From the NCBI RefSeq assembly GCF_019209835.1, contig NZ_JAHUTS010000001.1:186001-250000 (forward strand): DNA of 64,000 nucleotides, given 5' to 3'. The notes below the pieces were generated by a model. The model saw only the letters and a list, made by a program, of their open reading frames with translations, had not been told where the DNA came from and did not search any database. A program made the position numbers and the translations under genes. Each line of letters starts with the position of its first letter. The stretch's first letter is position 1. Positions 39,354 to 47,906 of this stretch are shown piece after piece. The DNA comes from Enterovibrio paralichthyis. GTDB lineage: Bacteria > Pseudomonadota > Gammaproteobacteria > Enterobacterales > Vibrionaceae.

Positions 39354-40487
39354 TTACGCATAGGAGGCGGTGAGTGTCGCCCAGCTGCGTTTTTGCTGTT
39401 TGAAATCGGTTTTCAGAATCTGCAGCTGTTGTACCAGAATCGCCTTCTCGTACTTTTTCAGCAGGTTCTTTTTCTTCAAATCAATTAATCGCATTTTCGC
39501 TTCGTAGTAATCGCTCATTCGTGCAACCAGCGCATCATACTCTTGCTCGATGATCTGCAGGCGGTGCGCCGTGTTTGGTGACACACTCAAACGTGCCTGG
39601 ATGTTTTTCAGCATCATGGTTGCACGCGCTTTTTCGATGCGATCTTCAGGCACCACCCGGAGTTTAGTTGTCAGGCCCATCCAGCTGCTCGCTTTGATCA
39701 GCCATTTGGTAGGGTCGAATTGCCACCAGTAGATGCCGTTTCGGTAATCGTTCTCAAAGATGTGGTGAAAATTGTGGTAGCCCTCACCAAAGGTGAACAG
39801 TGCCAAAATGCCATTGTCACGCGCCGTGTTTTTCTCGGTGTATGGCTGGCTACCCCAGATGTGCGCCAGAGAATTGATGAAGAACGTACAGTGGTGGTTT
39901 ATCACTAGGCGGGTAAAGCCAATCAGAATGATCGCGCCCCAGAAATCGCCGTGGATCAAACCAAACGCGATAGGAATACCGAAGTTGGTTGCCAGAACCA
40001 ATGGCAGATAATACTTGTGCTGCCACATGACGATTGTGTCTTTTTGTAGATCGCGGCAGTTGCTGTAATCGGAATAGCGGTGTTTTTGATATTCACGCAA
40101 CATCCAACCGATATGGGAGTACCAGAATCCACGTTTAGCGGAATAAGGGTCGATATCGTTGTTGTCTACATGGCGGTGGTGAATACGGTGGTCGGAAGAC
40201 CAGTGGAGAATACTGTTTTGCAGGGCAAATGCGCCGCCCAAAGCAAAAATCATTTTTAGAACAGGGTGGGCTTCGTAAGTTTTGTGGGACCAAAGGCGGT
40301 GATAGCCTGCAGTAATTGAAAGCCCTGCAAAACTGAATGCTGCAACGAACATGGCGATTTGCGCCCAGTCAAATCCATGGTAGTAGGCCCATAGCGGCGT
40401 ACCAATGGCCGCGACAGCGAAAGTGATGACGAATACCGATACGTTTAACCATATGATCGGCGGTTTGTTTGTATTTTTCGATTCCAT
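39354..40487 (-). CDS. membrane fatty acyl-CoA delta-9 desaturase
   Basis: 377 aa from ATG at 40487 (a few codons inside the longest frame, beyond the promoter/operator). The three histidine boxes of stearoyl-CoA desaturases are intact: H63RLWSH68, H100RIHHRH106 and H238NFHH242, with four membrane helices. A cytosolic C-terminal helical extension of about 90 residues after position 280 is longer than in minimal family members. It should introduce a cis double bond into acyl chains and so adjust membrane fluidity. A promoter with a FabR-like palindrome just downstream of the -10 suggests control by unsaturated fatty acid status. Confidence 0.9.
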   Translation of the reverse strand: MESKNTNKPPIIWLNVSVFVITFAVAAIGTPLWAYYHGFDWAQIAMFVAAFSFAGLSITAGYHRLWSHKTYEAHPVLKMIFALGGAFALQNSILHWSSDHRIHHRHVDNNDIDPYSAKRGFWYSHIGWMLREYQKHRYSDYSNCRDLQKDTIVMWQHKYYLPLVLATNFGIPIAFGLIHGDFWGAIILIGFTRLVINHHCTFFINSLAHIWGSQPYTEKNTARDNGILALFTFGEGYHNFHHIFENDYRNGIYWWQFDPTKWLIKASSWMGLTTKLRVVPEDRIEKARATMMLKNIQARLSVSPNTAHRLQIIEQEYDALVARMSDYYEAKMRLIDLKKKNLLKKYEKAILVQQLQILKTDFKQQKRSWATLTASYA

Positions 40488-40507
40488 TTTTAAATACCGC
40501 AAAATCC

Positions 40508-40554
40508 AGCGTACACATGTACGCTAGAATAGGGGCGACCTGTAAAGTGGTCAA
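40508..40554 (-). promoter_or_regulatory. desaturase promoter with FabR-like operator
   Basis: On the minus strand TTGACC (40554-40549) and TATTCT (40531-40526) are 17 bases apart, a good sigma-70 promoter. Immediately downstream is the palindrome AGCGTACATGTGTACGCT (40525-40508) with perfect 7-base arms. It resembles the FabR operator (AGCGTACA...TGT-CGCT) of unsaturated fatty acid genes. Position over the start site indicates repression. Confidence 0.65.
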
Positions 40555-40621
40555 GATAGCCATTAACACTTTGTCGCAATTTTGTTGGCTACATCGTTAT
40601 TATCTGCGCACAAATAGCAAA

Positions 40622-40657
40622 GGGGTGAAACAGCGCCACGCCGTTTCACCCCTTTTT
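40622..40657. terminator. hairpin terminator downstream of dgcA
   Basis: Perfect 10-bp stem (GGGGTGAAAC at 40622-40631, GTTTCACCCC at 40643-40652). The longer T run is in the plus direction; on the minus strand, where dgcA ends, only TTTGCT follows. Confidence 0.55.
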
Positions 40658-40679
40658 CGAACCCGCAGACCTGGCCGAT

Positions 40680-41618
40680 TTATTCGATCAATATGGTGCC
40701 ATTTTCATAAGCCAACCCATTCTCAACATCATCTTTAATAAGGAATGCGCCGTCTAAATCGACCAAAATAGCGGTCGCCGCAACAGGCAGTGCGGCGCGC
40801 ATGGCGATAGAGCTGCCGAGCATACAACCGACCATCACTTGCATCCCTGCCGAACGTGCTGCTTGTTCTAACGCAAAGGCGCCGGTTAAACCGCCTGTTT
40901 TGTCCAATTTAATATTCACCATTTGGTATTTGCCCACCAGCGCACCCACATCATCCGCAGTGTGGCAACTTTCATCGGCACAGATCGGGATGGGGCTTTG
41001 CAATTCCAGCAGGGCATCGTCATCGCCAGTAGGGAATGGCTGTTCGATCATTGCGATGTTCAATGGCGCGATAGCCTTGATAGTGCCTGCAATGTCGATA
41101 TTTCCCCATGCTTCATTGGCATCAACAATTAAGGTGGCTTCCGGTGCGGCAGCGCGCACCGCCATTAACCGCTCAACAACTTGCTCTCCGTTGAGTTTGA
41201 CTTTGATAAGCCCCGCGCCTTGGGCGACATATTGCGCGGCTTCATCTGCCATTGCTTCTGGCTCAGCAATGGAAACTGTCATGGCTGTCTGGATTTTGGC
41301 GGGCAATGAAAAGTTGTACGGAAACGTCGCTTGTTCAATCGCCCAAAGGGCGCAATCCAGAGCGTTTCTTGCCGCACCCGGTGGCAGCAGATTTTGCAAC
41401 TGCATGCGATCGAACGTCTTGCCGTTGACGGATTCAATCTGTGCCTGGACGCTCTCAAAACTTTCGCCATAGCGGCTGGTCGGGGAACATTCCCCGACAC
41501 CGGTTTTACCATCCTTTTCTATCGTCACCTGCAGCACATCAGCTTTGGTTCTGCTGCTGCGCGAGATAGTGAAAGGGCGCTTCAGGGTATAGGAGACTAT
41601 TTCCGCGGTGATTTTCAT
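40680..41618 (-). CDS. dgcA: N-acetyl-D-glutamate racemase (enolase superfamily)
   Basis: 312 aa. Muconate-lactonising/dipeptide-epimerase subgroup of the enolase superfamily: KVK motif at 139-141, metal ligands Asp166 (VDANEAW), Glu192 (IEQP) and Asp215 (ADES), and Lys237 in NIKLDKTGG as the second acid/base. Alone it would be called an L-Ala-D/L-Glu epimerase, but adjacency and 4-base overlap with a DUF1611 gene (dgcN) and a divergent LysR gene match the DgcN-DgcA D-glutamate pathway described in marine gammaproteobacteria: D-Glu is acetylated by DgcN, then inverted to N-acetyl-L-Glu by DgcA. Assignment rests on context plus motif. Confidence 0.82.
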   Translation of the reverse strand: MKITAEIVSYTLKRPFTISRSSRTKADVLQVTIEKDGKTGVGECSPTSRYGESFESVQAQIESVNGKTFDRMQLQNLLPPGAARNALDCALWAIEQATFPYNFSLPAKIQTAMTVSIAEPEAMADEAAQYVAQGAGLIKVKLNGEQVVERLMAVRAAAPEATLIVDANEAWGNIDIAGTIKAIAPLNIAMIEQPFPTGDDDALLELQSPIPICADESCHTADDVGALVGKYQMVNIKLDKTGGLTGAFALEQAARSAGMQVMVGCMLGSSIAMRAALPVAATAILVDLDGAFLIKDDVENGLAYENGTILIE

Positions 41619-42637
41619 TCAACCTGTTCCTCAAATACATCGATCAAGTTGTCGATGATATTGGCAACGCCAAAGCGCACCGGATCTGTCGCGGGCAGGC
41701 CGTAGGTGGTTTCCATCTCCCGCAGGTATGCTTTCGCGTCTTCTTCGCTAAGCATAGACGTGTTGATCGCCATGCCGACAAAGCGCGGATTGGGATTGGT
41801 CAACGATGCCAGTTTCAGGCTCAGGTCGATGATGTCCTGCAAGGTTGGAATTGGCATGTGTGGCATGTGGCGAATATGCTCGCGGTTAGCTTCGTGGCAC
41901 AGCACCAATGCATCCGGTTGTGAGCCATGCAACAGGCCAAGTGTCACGCCAGAAAACGCAGGGTTAAGCAGCGAACCTTGGCCTTCCACCAATTGCCATT
42001 CATCAGGCGGGCAGTCGGGTGACAAGGCTTCGGTCGCGCCTGCGATAAAATCGGAAATCACTGCATCCACTGCAATGCCTTTCCCTGCTACCAGGATACC
42101 TGTCTGGCCGGTGGCGCAGAAAGTCGCCTTGAGGTTTCTGGATTGCATTTCGCGCTCAAGCGCCAGCGTGGTGAACATCTTGCCGACAGAACAGTCGGTG
42201 CCAATGGTAAGCAGTCGTTTGCCTGAGCGCTTTTTGCCGTTGCCAACATCCAGCTTTTCTTTGTAGTGGCGAAGATCAAACAGTGATACACCGGTTTTTT
42301 TCGCTGCTTCTGCAATTGCTGGAATATCCGAAAGGCGCTGGTGAAGACCGGACGCTACATGCATGCCACGCTCGATAGCATCGACAATCATAGGGATCCA
42401 GTGCTCAGCCAAAACCCCACCCGCATTGGCGGTGCCCAGTACAAATGTCTTTGCCCCTTTTTCCACGGCGGTTTCAATGTCCATTTCGGGTAAACCCAAT
42501 GATGGTACATCGTCATTAAGTCGGAGCTGGCCCAGGCATTTCTCCGGGCGCCAGTAATGCACACCACGGGCGGTTTTGATAGCAAGAGGGTCTTTGGTTT
42601 CACCCAGCATCAGCAGGTAAGGGGCAGGAATGTTCAT
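41615..42637 (-). CDS. dgcN: D-glutamate N-acetyltransferase (DUF1611 family)
   Basis: 340 aa. A C-terminal P-loop domain with GTDCSVGKMFTTLAL (about 146-160), CATGQTGILVAGKGIAVDAV and VEGQGSLLNPAFSG is diagnostic for DUF1611; the N-terminal part has LGTANAGGVLAEHWIPMI. This family was shown to acetylate D-glutamate in the DgcN/DgcA pathway, lying first in the operon as here. AAGGAGAG precedes the ATG at 42637. It allows growth on D-amino acids, for example from peptidoglycan in marine habitats. Control is probably by the divergent LysR protein. Confidence 0.83.
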   Translation of the reverse strand: MNIPAPYLLMLGETKDPLAIKTARGVHYWRPEKCLGQLRLNDDVPSLGLPEMDIETAVEKGAKTFVLGTANAGGVLAEHWIPMIVDAIERGMHVASGLHQRLSDIPAIAEAAKKTGVSLFDLRHYKEKLDVGNGKKRSGKRLLTIGTDCSVGKMFTTLALEREMQSRNLKATFCATGQTGILVAGKGIAVDAVISDFIAGATEALSPDCPPDEWQLVEGQGSLLNPAFSGVTLGLLHGSQPDALVLCHEANREHIRHMPHMPIPTLQDIIDLSLKLASLTNPNPRFVGMAINTSMLSEEDAKAYLREMETTYGLPATDPVRFGVANIIDNLIDVFEEQVE

Positions 42638-42848
42638 GGCTCTCCTTGATGGAATCTGTTGTCTGTCCGTATTCGAGTGTTTTCACTATAGAAGTGAAGG
42701 CGCAGGCTGATAAATGCTGTTTGCACCTTGCCGATGCCGAATGGTTATCAAAATCCCTAATAAGTGTGATCAATAAGTCATTCTGGTTTTTCGCTGGCTA
42801 TAAAATGCCAATGATTGAAGGAAGGATACGAAAAGGCGGGATGCTTGA

Positions 42849-43745
42849 ATGCTCAACATTGAAAGTAAATGGCTGGAAGATTTTCTTGCACTGGCCGATA
42901 CACGAAACTTTTCAACGGCCGCAGCGCTTCGGAATATCACTCAACCCGCATTCAGCCGCCGCATCCGAATGCTGGAACAATCAGTTGGTGCGGAGTTGAT
43001 TGACCGTACCCAAACACCGGTGGCATTGACGGCGAGCGGCAGGATTTTCCGTGTAACGGCGAGAACGCTGGTTAACCAGATTGAGGAAGGGATCGGCCAG
43101 ATCTCGGCACTTCATTACACGGATGGCAGTGTGGTGCGTATCGCTTCTGCCCATTCACTGGCACTCGATATGACCCAGGCTATCCAGCACTCTTTTTCTG
43201 CTGAATACCGCCCGATGCTTAGCGTGGAGGCGATGAATGTGGATGAAGCCGTTGAAGCGCTGCAACAGGGCGAGTGCGATATCCTGCTGGCTTTTGATAA
43301 TGAACATCTGAAACTACCGCCGTTCGAACATATTTTGGTCGGCAATGCGGATTTGCTCCCGGTGTCAGGCGTTGATGGTGAAGGGGAGCCTTACTTTAGG
43401 CTTTGCGAAGATACGCCCACACCCTGGCTTGCCTACAGTCCGTCTTCCTACATGGGGCGACAAACCGCGACGTTGCGTCAGTCAGTGAACCTTACGCCGG
43501 TTTTCTTTTCCTCTATGGTCGAAATGCTCAAGCAACAGACGCTACTTGGTCAGGGCGTGGCCTGGTTGCCTGATTTTGCAGTTGGGGACGAGCTGGCGCA
43601 GGGGAGGCTCTGTGTGGTAGGGAACCGGGGTCTTATCCGACAGGTTTCTTACTACGCCTATAGATACCAATCACGGCTTCATCCGACAGGAGAAAAAGTG
43701 TGGTCGGTACTGAAAAAAATTGCGGCTGATAACCTCTTAAACTAG
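42849..43745 (+). CDS. dgcR: LysR family regulator of the dgc operon
   Basis: 298 aa from ATG at 42849. HTH at residues 5-64: WLEDFLALADTRNFSTAAAL, RNITQPAFSRRIRMLEQSVG. The effector domain covers about 90-298. It is divergent from dgcN-dgcA (211 bases between starts), as reported for DgcR, the D-glutamate-responsive activator of that pathway; the name rests on context. The 262-bp element copy 2 lies 105 bases downstream. Confidence 0.75.
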   Translation: MLNIESKWLEDFLALADTRNFSTAAALRNITQPAFSRRIRMLEQSVGAELIDRTQTPVALTASGRIFRVTARTLVNQIEEGIGQISALHYTDGSVVRIASAHSLALDMTQAIQHSFSAEYRPMLSVEAMNVDEAVEALQQGECDILLAFDNEHLKLPPFEHILVGNADLLPVSGVDGEGEPYFRLCEDTPTPWLAYSPSSYMGRQTATLRQSVNLTPVFFSSMVEMLKQQTLLGQGVAWLPDFAVGDELAQGRLCVVGNRGLIRQVSYYAYRYQSRLHPTGEKVWSVLKKIAADNLLN

Positions 43746-43849
43746 CTGCAAAAATCCCCTCATTACGCGATCTGATACTCAAATAAATGTGACAGGTGCT
43801 ATATTTTTGGAACGCGCTGCCGATAACCATAACAACAAAACAAACCTAG

Positions 43850-44111
43850 GGTCTGTTGACCTTTGATGATGATTTTTGCAGCAGTTTGTGGGGATTTTAT
43901 GCAAGGCAGAGGCTTCGATGTGTAGCTAGCCTACATGAGAAGCCGATAACACAGCAGAAATTCCCCACAAACGCTGCCCGAAGGGTTCTGCCCTAAGCGT
44001 TTTATGCTTTGTTGAGGTGTATTTGCTTAGAATAACTAGGCGGCACACACCTCGCCGCGCCTAAAACGCTTATGGCTAGAACAAAATTTAACCACCAAAG
44101 GTCAACAGACC
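43850..44111 (-). mobile_element. 262-bp MITE-like element, copy 2 (inverted)
   Basis: Reverse complement of copy 1 with no mismatch across 262 bases. CTAG duplications are at 43846-43849 and 44112-44115; the same 16-base inverted termini. It sits between the dgcR stop and the gene at 44235, where it may shift or replace the promoter of the downstream gene. The perfect identity shows recent movement. Confidence 0.9.
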
Positions 44112-44234
44112 CTAGACAGCTGCTTTTCTTTTTGAGTACGTGGCATCAATACAGATGGTGTTTAGCACTGTTTGGGGGGACGACTTCTCTGCGATATGGG
44201 GATAACGCAAGGAGTCATTGACGCTGGGGGTGTC

Positions 44235-45818
44235 ATGTCGTTGAAAGAACCAATCCCAAATTTCGTCAAAGCCATGGGGCACCGTGTTATCGGCTACATC
44301 CTGAATGTGTCCGAGCCTGTCGCGCGTCAGGTGTTCCTGCATCAGGCCAAACTCAATCCCAAGCAGAAAGAGACTCTTGCTTCCTACATTCAATTGTGCA
44401 GACAAATGCGTGCTGCTGCGGTATCGCAGGGCGATATCGAGCAGTCTTTTTTCCACCGTCTTCCCCATGTGCTGCAAAACGGCCAGCACATGTTTACTGT
44501 CTGGCGTCGCCACAATGGCGGCGCAATGCCTGACATAAATGCAAGTGATCCGCTGGCACGAAACCTTGCCCATGTCGCGGCCGAGCTGTACCCGCTGTTT
44601 CTGATCAAAGCAGGTGCAAGATCACACCTGTTTTACCGGGCATCGGGATATTTAACCGCAGCCGTTGCTCATCTTCCCGGTAACAAAGCACTTTACCGCA
44701 GCTTCACAGAGGATCCGTCGTTCGAACGGGTTTTTGAAACTATCGGCAATGCGCCAAGCGAAACATTCGGCCACTATGCCGACTCAAACGGCAAACGCGG
44801 CGTTATCACACTGGCTTCGCTGCCTTCGGCGCTGTTGATCAATAGTTATGACTTGATGCGCGTGCGCGGGCCGATATCACCGGAAATCTTTGTCGAAACC
44901 GTACTGGAAATGCTCGAAATTGCACGAAGCGTGGCAGATGGCGAAGTGGCACATATTCCCCTGTTTGTGGGCTTTCGAAACGCCGCGCTGGTGGACTTCG
45001 ATCAACTGGATACCAAATGGGGCATGCTGCGCCGGTATACCCCCGCCATTGCTGAATATGTGTTGCAATTGCCCAGCCAGATGGCAAAACGCAAAGACAG
45101 CGGCTTTATGCTGGAGTCCGGTTACGCCTATGCGATTAACGTCGGGGATTTGCTCGACGATGACGACTGGCCGGATGAAGTGATGGAGGCCGATAACGAA
45201 AAGGTCGCCACCGAATTGAACATCACTCTTTGTATGGCCATGTGCTTCCTGAACCAAACGCCGCCGTTTGTTGCGCCGGAATGGGCGTGGCATATCGATC
45301 CCTTCTCGCTGGAAGGAGCGAAAGCCCAGCTTGATACGGTGCGCGAAGCTGACGAGCCGGTTTGCGTCACCAATCAGGTTTTGGATGATCTGGAAAACTG
45401 GAGCCTGCTGCTGGAAGACACAGATTCAACAGGCATCCGCCTAGCGTTTGGTCGCCTGTTCAGTGCAGCGCGCCAGCCGGAACGCCTCGACGGGTTACTG
45501 GATGCTATTGTGGCACTGCGAAATATTTTCGCCGCCGGTGCCAATGCGGACAAAGTGCCGGATGCTGTCGGTGTGCTTATCACAAAAGATGCCCGGGAAG
45601 CTTTTGAACTTGCCAAAACGCTGGCTGAGGATTGGGACATGATCCTTTCCGGTGAGGCGTGGTGGGACAGCGAAGAGATCCGTGAAAAGACCACGGCCTG
45701 TATGTCACTCTGCCTGACCTGCTTACACCACCTTTACCTCAAATTCCCCGCCATGGTGAGTGACCCATACCGACTGGAGCGCATTATTGCCTGCAACGGC
45801 AAAAGCATCGCCTGTTAG
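44235..45818 (+). CDS. uncharacterised protein, 527 aa
   Basis: I do not recognise this protein. The start is taken at ATG 44235 (MSLKEPIPNF), with a purine-rich GGGGGT just before; an open frame upstream (to 44172) is not needed and a start at 44196 is also possible. It has no signal peptide or membrane helix and appears almost wholly alpha-helical. Conspicuous segments are HMFTVWRRHNGGAMPDINAS, YLTAAVAHLPGNKALYR, HIPLFVGFRNAALVDFDQLD and an acidic GDLLDDDDWPDEVMEADNE. Several tryptophans and cysteines lie near the C-terminus. It is a lone gene whose upstream region contains the transposable element. Confidence 0.6.
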   Translation: MSLKEPIPNFVKAMGHRVIGYILNVSEPVARQVFLHQAKLNPKQKETLASYIQLCRQMRAAAVSQGDIEQSFFHRLPHVLQNGQHMFTVWRRHNGGAMPDINASDPLARNLAHVAAELYPLFLIKAGARSHLFYRASGYLTAAVAHLPGNKALYRSFTEDPSFERVFETIGNAPSETFGHYADSNGKRGVITLASLPSALLINSYDLMRVRGPISPEIFVETVLEMLEIARSVADGEVAHIPLFVGFRNAALVDFDQLDTKWGMLRRYTPAIAEYVLQLPSQMAKRKDSGFMLESGYAYAINVGDLLDDDDWPDEVMEADNEKVATELNITLCMAMCFLNQTPPFVAPEWAWHIDPFSLEGAKAQLDTVREADEPVCVTNQVLDDLENWSLLLEDTDSTGIRLAFGRLFSAARQPERLDGLLDAIVALRNIFAAGANADKVPDAVGVLITKDAREAFELAKTLAEDWDMILSGEAWWDSEEIREKTTACMSLCLTCLHHLYLKFPAMVSDPYRLERIIACNGKSIAC

Positions 45819-45933
45819 TTGAACGAAATTTAGGTTACGCATTTCTCTTTGTGAACAGTTTCTTGCAGATTTGATAAGGCGTTTGGGTACAATGAAGCCT
45901 AATTAAATAAAGAAAAATAAACAGGGAGTGAGT

Positions 45934-47763
45934 GTGGGAAGCAAAGTCAGCCAAATTACTATCTTTCCGGTGAAATCTGCCGGCGGAATTTCTCTTTCAA
46001 ATGCCTGGGTCGAAAAAGTCGGCCTGAGCTTCGATCGCCGTTTTATGGTCACCGACAGCACAGGGAAAATGGTCACTGGCCGCACTGAGCCAAAACTGAC
46101 CGAAGTCTCTGTTTCCCTCCAAGCCAATGGCATTACCCTGACACATCCAACAATGTCACCGCTGGTGTTGAAGTATGCGCAGTTTTCCATGAGTGAAACT
46201 GCCACCGGCGTCTGGAAAGATGAGTTTCTGGGTTTCGCCACAACGTCGACGGCCAATGCTTGGTTCAGTCACCTTCTCGGCGGTAACAAACAGCTGCTGT
46301 TTACCGGTGAAGAGTCGTCGCCACGCTATTCCCAGAGTGCCGACACCCAAGTGAGTTTTGCTGACGGCTATCCTTTGCTGCTGATCTCTGAAGCGTCGTT
46401 GGAGGCGCTGAATGAGCGTTCTCCGGACAAACACAGCATGGATCAGTTCCGCACCAATATCGTTGCGCGTGGTTGTGGTGCGTTTGAGGAAGATACCTGG
46501 GACAAAATCCGTATTGGTGGCGTTACGTTTAAACTGGATCGCCCATGCAGCCGCTGTGTGTTCACCACGCTGGATTTGGAAAGCGGCCGTTTCCGTCCCA
46601 ATGGTGAACCTATCACGACCCTGAGCCAGTTCCGTACTGACGGGCAGGGCAATGTGAACTTCGGGATGAACCTTATTGCGCTCAACGAAGGCATTATCTC
46701 AACCGATGATGAGATTGAAGTGTTAGCTTACCGTGAGCCTGAGCGCTACGAAGACCACACGACGCCTAAGCTCAACCTCAAGTGCAGCGACATTGAGCCA
46801 GTAGCGCGTGATTTCAGCACCTTCTGGTTCACCAGCAAACAGGGAACGTTACCTACCTACAAGGCAGGTCAGCATCTGCCCATTGAGCTTGATATCGACG
46901 GTGAACGTGTTCAGCGCCGCTATACCTTGTCGTCATCGCCAACCCGCCCGGAACTGCTTTCAATTACCGTGAAGCGCGTGGAAGGCGGCACCGTATCTAA
47001 TTGGCTGCACGACAATATGACGGTAGGCGGTGTTATTAAAGCGCAGCAACCGGATGGGCAATTCCACCTCAGTGAAGATAGCGCGAAGCGCCAGTCCCTG
47101 TTATTGCTTTCAGGTGGCAGTGGTATCACCCCAATGATTTCCATGCTGCGTGCCTTGTCCGATAACGATGACGTCGGGGACGTGGTTTTCTTCCATCAAT
47201 GCCGAAGCGAAGAAGACATTCCATTTGCCGAAGAGCTGAATGCATTGAAAGAAAAACATGCCGGGCTGCAAATCTACACGCTACTGAGCCAACCTTCTGA
47301 AGCGTGGCAGGGTATGTCAGGACGGTTGAGTCAGGAACATTTGGCCTTGATCCCGAAGCTGGCACAACGTGAAGTGTTTGTCTGTGGGCCTGAAGGCTTT
47401 ATGGACTCGGCGCTGAATCTGCTCTCCTTGCTGGGCGTGCCGGAAAATCAGTGTCACCAGGAGTTTTTCTCGCCACCAGTCTCCGGGGTTGATGCCCCGC
47501 CAATGGAAGTGAATATTACGGTTGAAGGAGAGTACGTTCGGGGTGACAACCAACGTCCGATCCTGATTCAGGCTGAAGAGTCTGGCGTGTTCATCGACTA
47601 CAGTTGTCGCGCCGGCGTTTGTGGTTGCTGCAAGATGCGACTTCTGGAAGGGGAAGTACATCAACCGGATATGCCAGCCCTGTTCCCGGGCGAAAAAGAA
47701 GAGGGTTTGGTGTTGGCCTGTTGCTGTGTGCCGAAAAGTGATGTGGTATTGACTAAAGCCTGA
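45934..47763 (+). CDS. MOSC domain fused to an Hcr-like flavo-iron-sulfur reductase
   Basis: 609 aa. The start is GTG at 45934, with AGGGAG five bases upstream; GTG at 45928 abuts that site. The N-terminal ~270 residues are YcbX-like MOSC: ITIFPVKSAGGISL, the FRTNIVARG loop and the RPCSRC cysteine that ligates the Mo cofactor. Next comes an FAD domain (RYTLSSSP), an NAD domain (LSGGSGITPMISML, VFVCGPEGFM) and a C-terminal plant-type 2Fe-2S ferredoxin with CRAGVCGCC and a later CCC. All electron-transfer steps from NADH to a molybdenum-bound substrate are thus in one chain. In E. coli, YcbX with CysJ reduces N-hydroxylated bases, so that role is the best guess. A terminator follows. Confidence 0.85.
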   Translation: MGSKVSQITIFPVKSAGGISLSNAWVEKVGLSFDRRFMVTDSTGKMVTGRTEPKLTEVSVSLQANGITLTHPTMSPLVLKYAQFSMSETATGVWKDEFLGFATTSTANAWFSHLLGGNKQLLFTGEESSPRYSQSADTQVSFADGYPLLLISEASLEALNERSPDKHSMDQFRTNIVARGCGAFEEDTWDKIRIGGVTFKLDRPCSRCVFTTLDLESGRFRPNGEPITTLSQFRTDGQGNVNFGMNLIALNEGIISTDDEIEVLAYREPERYEDHTTPKLNLKCSDIEPVARDFSTFWFTSKQGTLPTYKAGQHLPIELDIDGERVQRRYTLSSSPTRPELLSITVKRVEGGTVSNWLHDNMTVGGVIKAQQPDGQFHLSEDSAKRQSLLLLSGGSGITPMISMLRALSDNDDVGDVVFFHQCRSEEDIPFAEELNALKEKHAGLQIYTLLSQPSEAWQGMSGRLSQEHLALIPKLAQREVFVCGPEGFMDSALNLLSLLGVPENQCHQEFFSPPVSGVDAPPMEVNITVEGEYVRGDNQRPILIQAEESGVFIDYSCRAGVCGCCKMRLLEGEVHQPDMPALFPGEKEEGLVLACCCVPKSDVVLTKA

Positions 47764-47835
47764 CCAAACAGTCGGAATGCAAAGGATTTTTTCCTATTAC
47801 TAACAAAACACAGCACACGATTGCGCTATGATTAC

Positions 47836-47874
47836 AAATACTCAGACACCCGCTGTCTGAGTATTTTCTTTTTT
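47836..47874 (+). terminator. Rho-independent terminator after the MOSC fusion gene
   Basis: Perfect 13-bp stem (47836-47848 with 47854-47866; the core is CTCAGACA/TGTCTGAG), 5-base loop, then TTTCTTTTTT. Confidence 0.85.
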
Positions 47875-47906
47875 AGGGTTAAGCGGATTTTACCGCAGGG
47901 AATACA

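Noticed and set aside
44112..44573. Minus-strand open frame of 153 codons next to element copy 2, ending ICIDATYSKRKAAV, vaguely like a transposase
   Set aside because: Most of it is antisense to the 527-aa protein gene, and the short resemblance to DDE transposases (IDATY) is too weak. No DDE triad or second motif follows.
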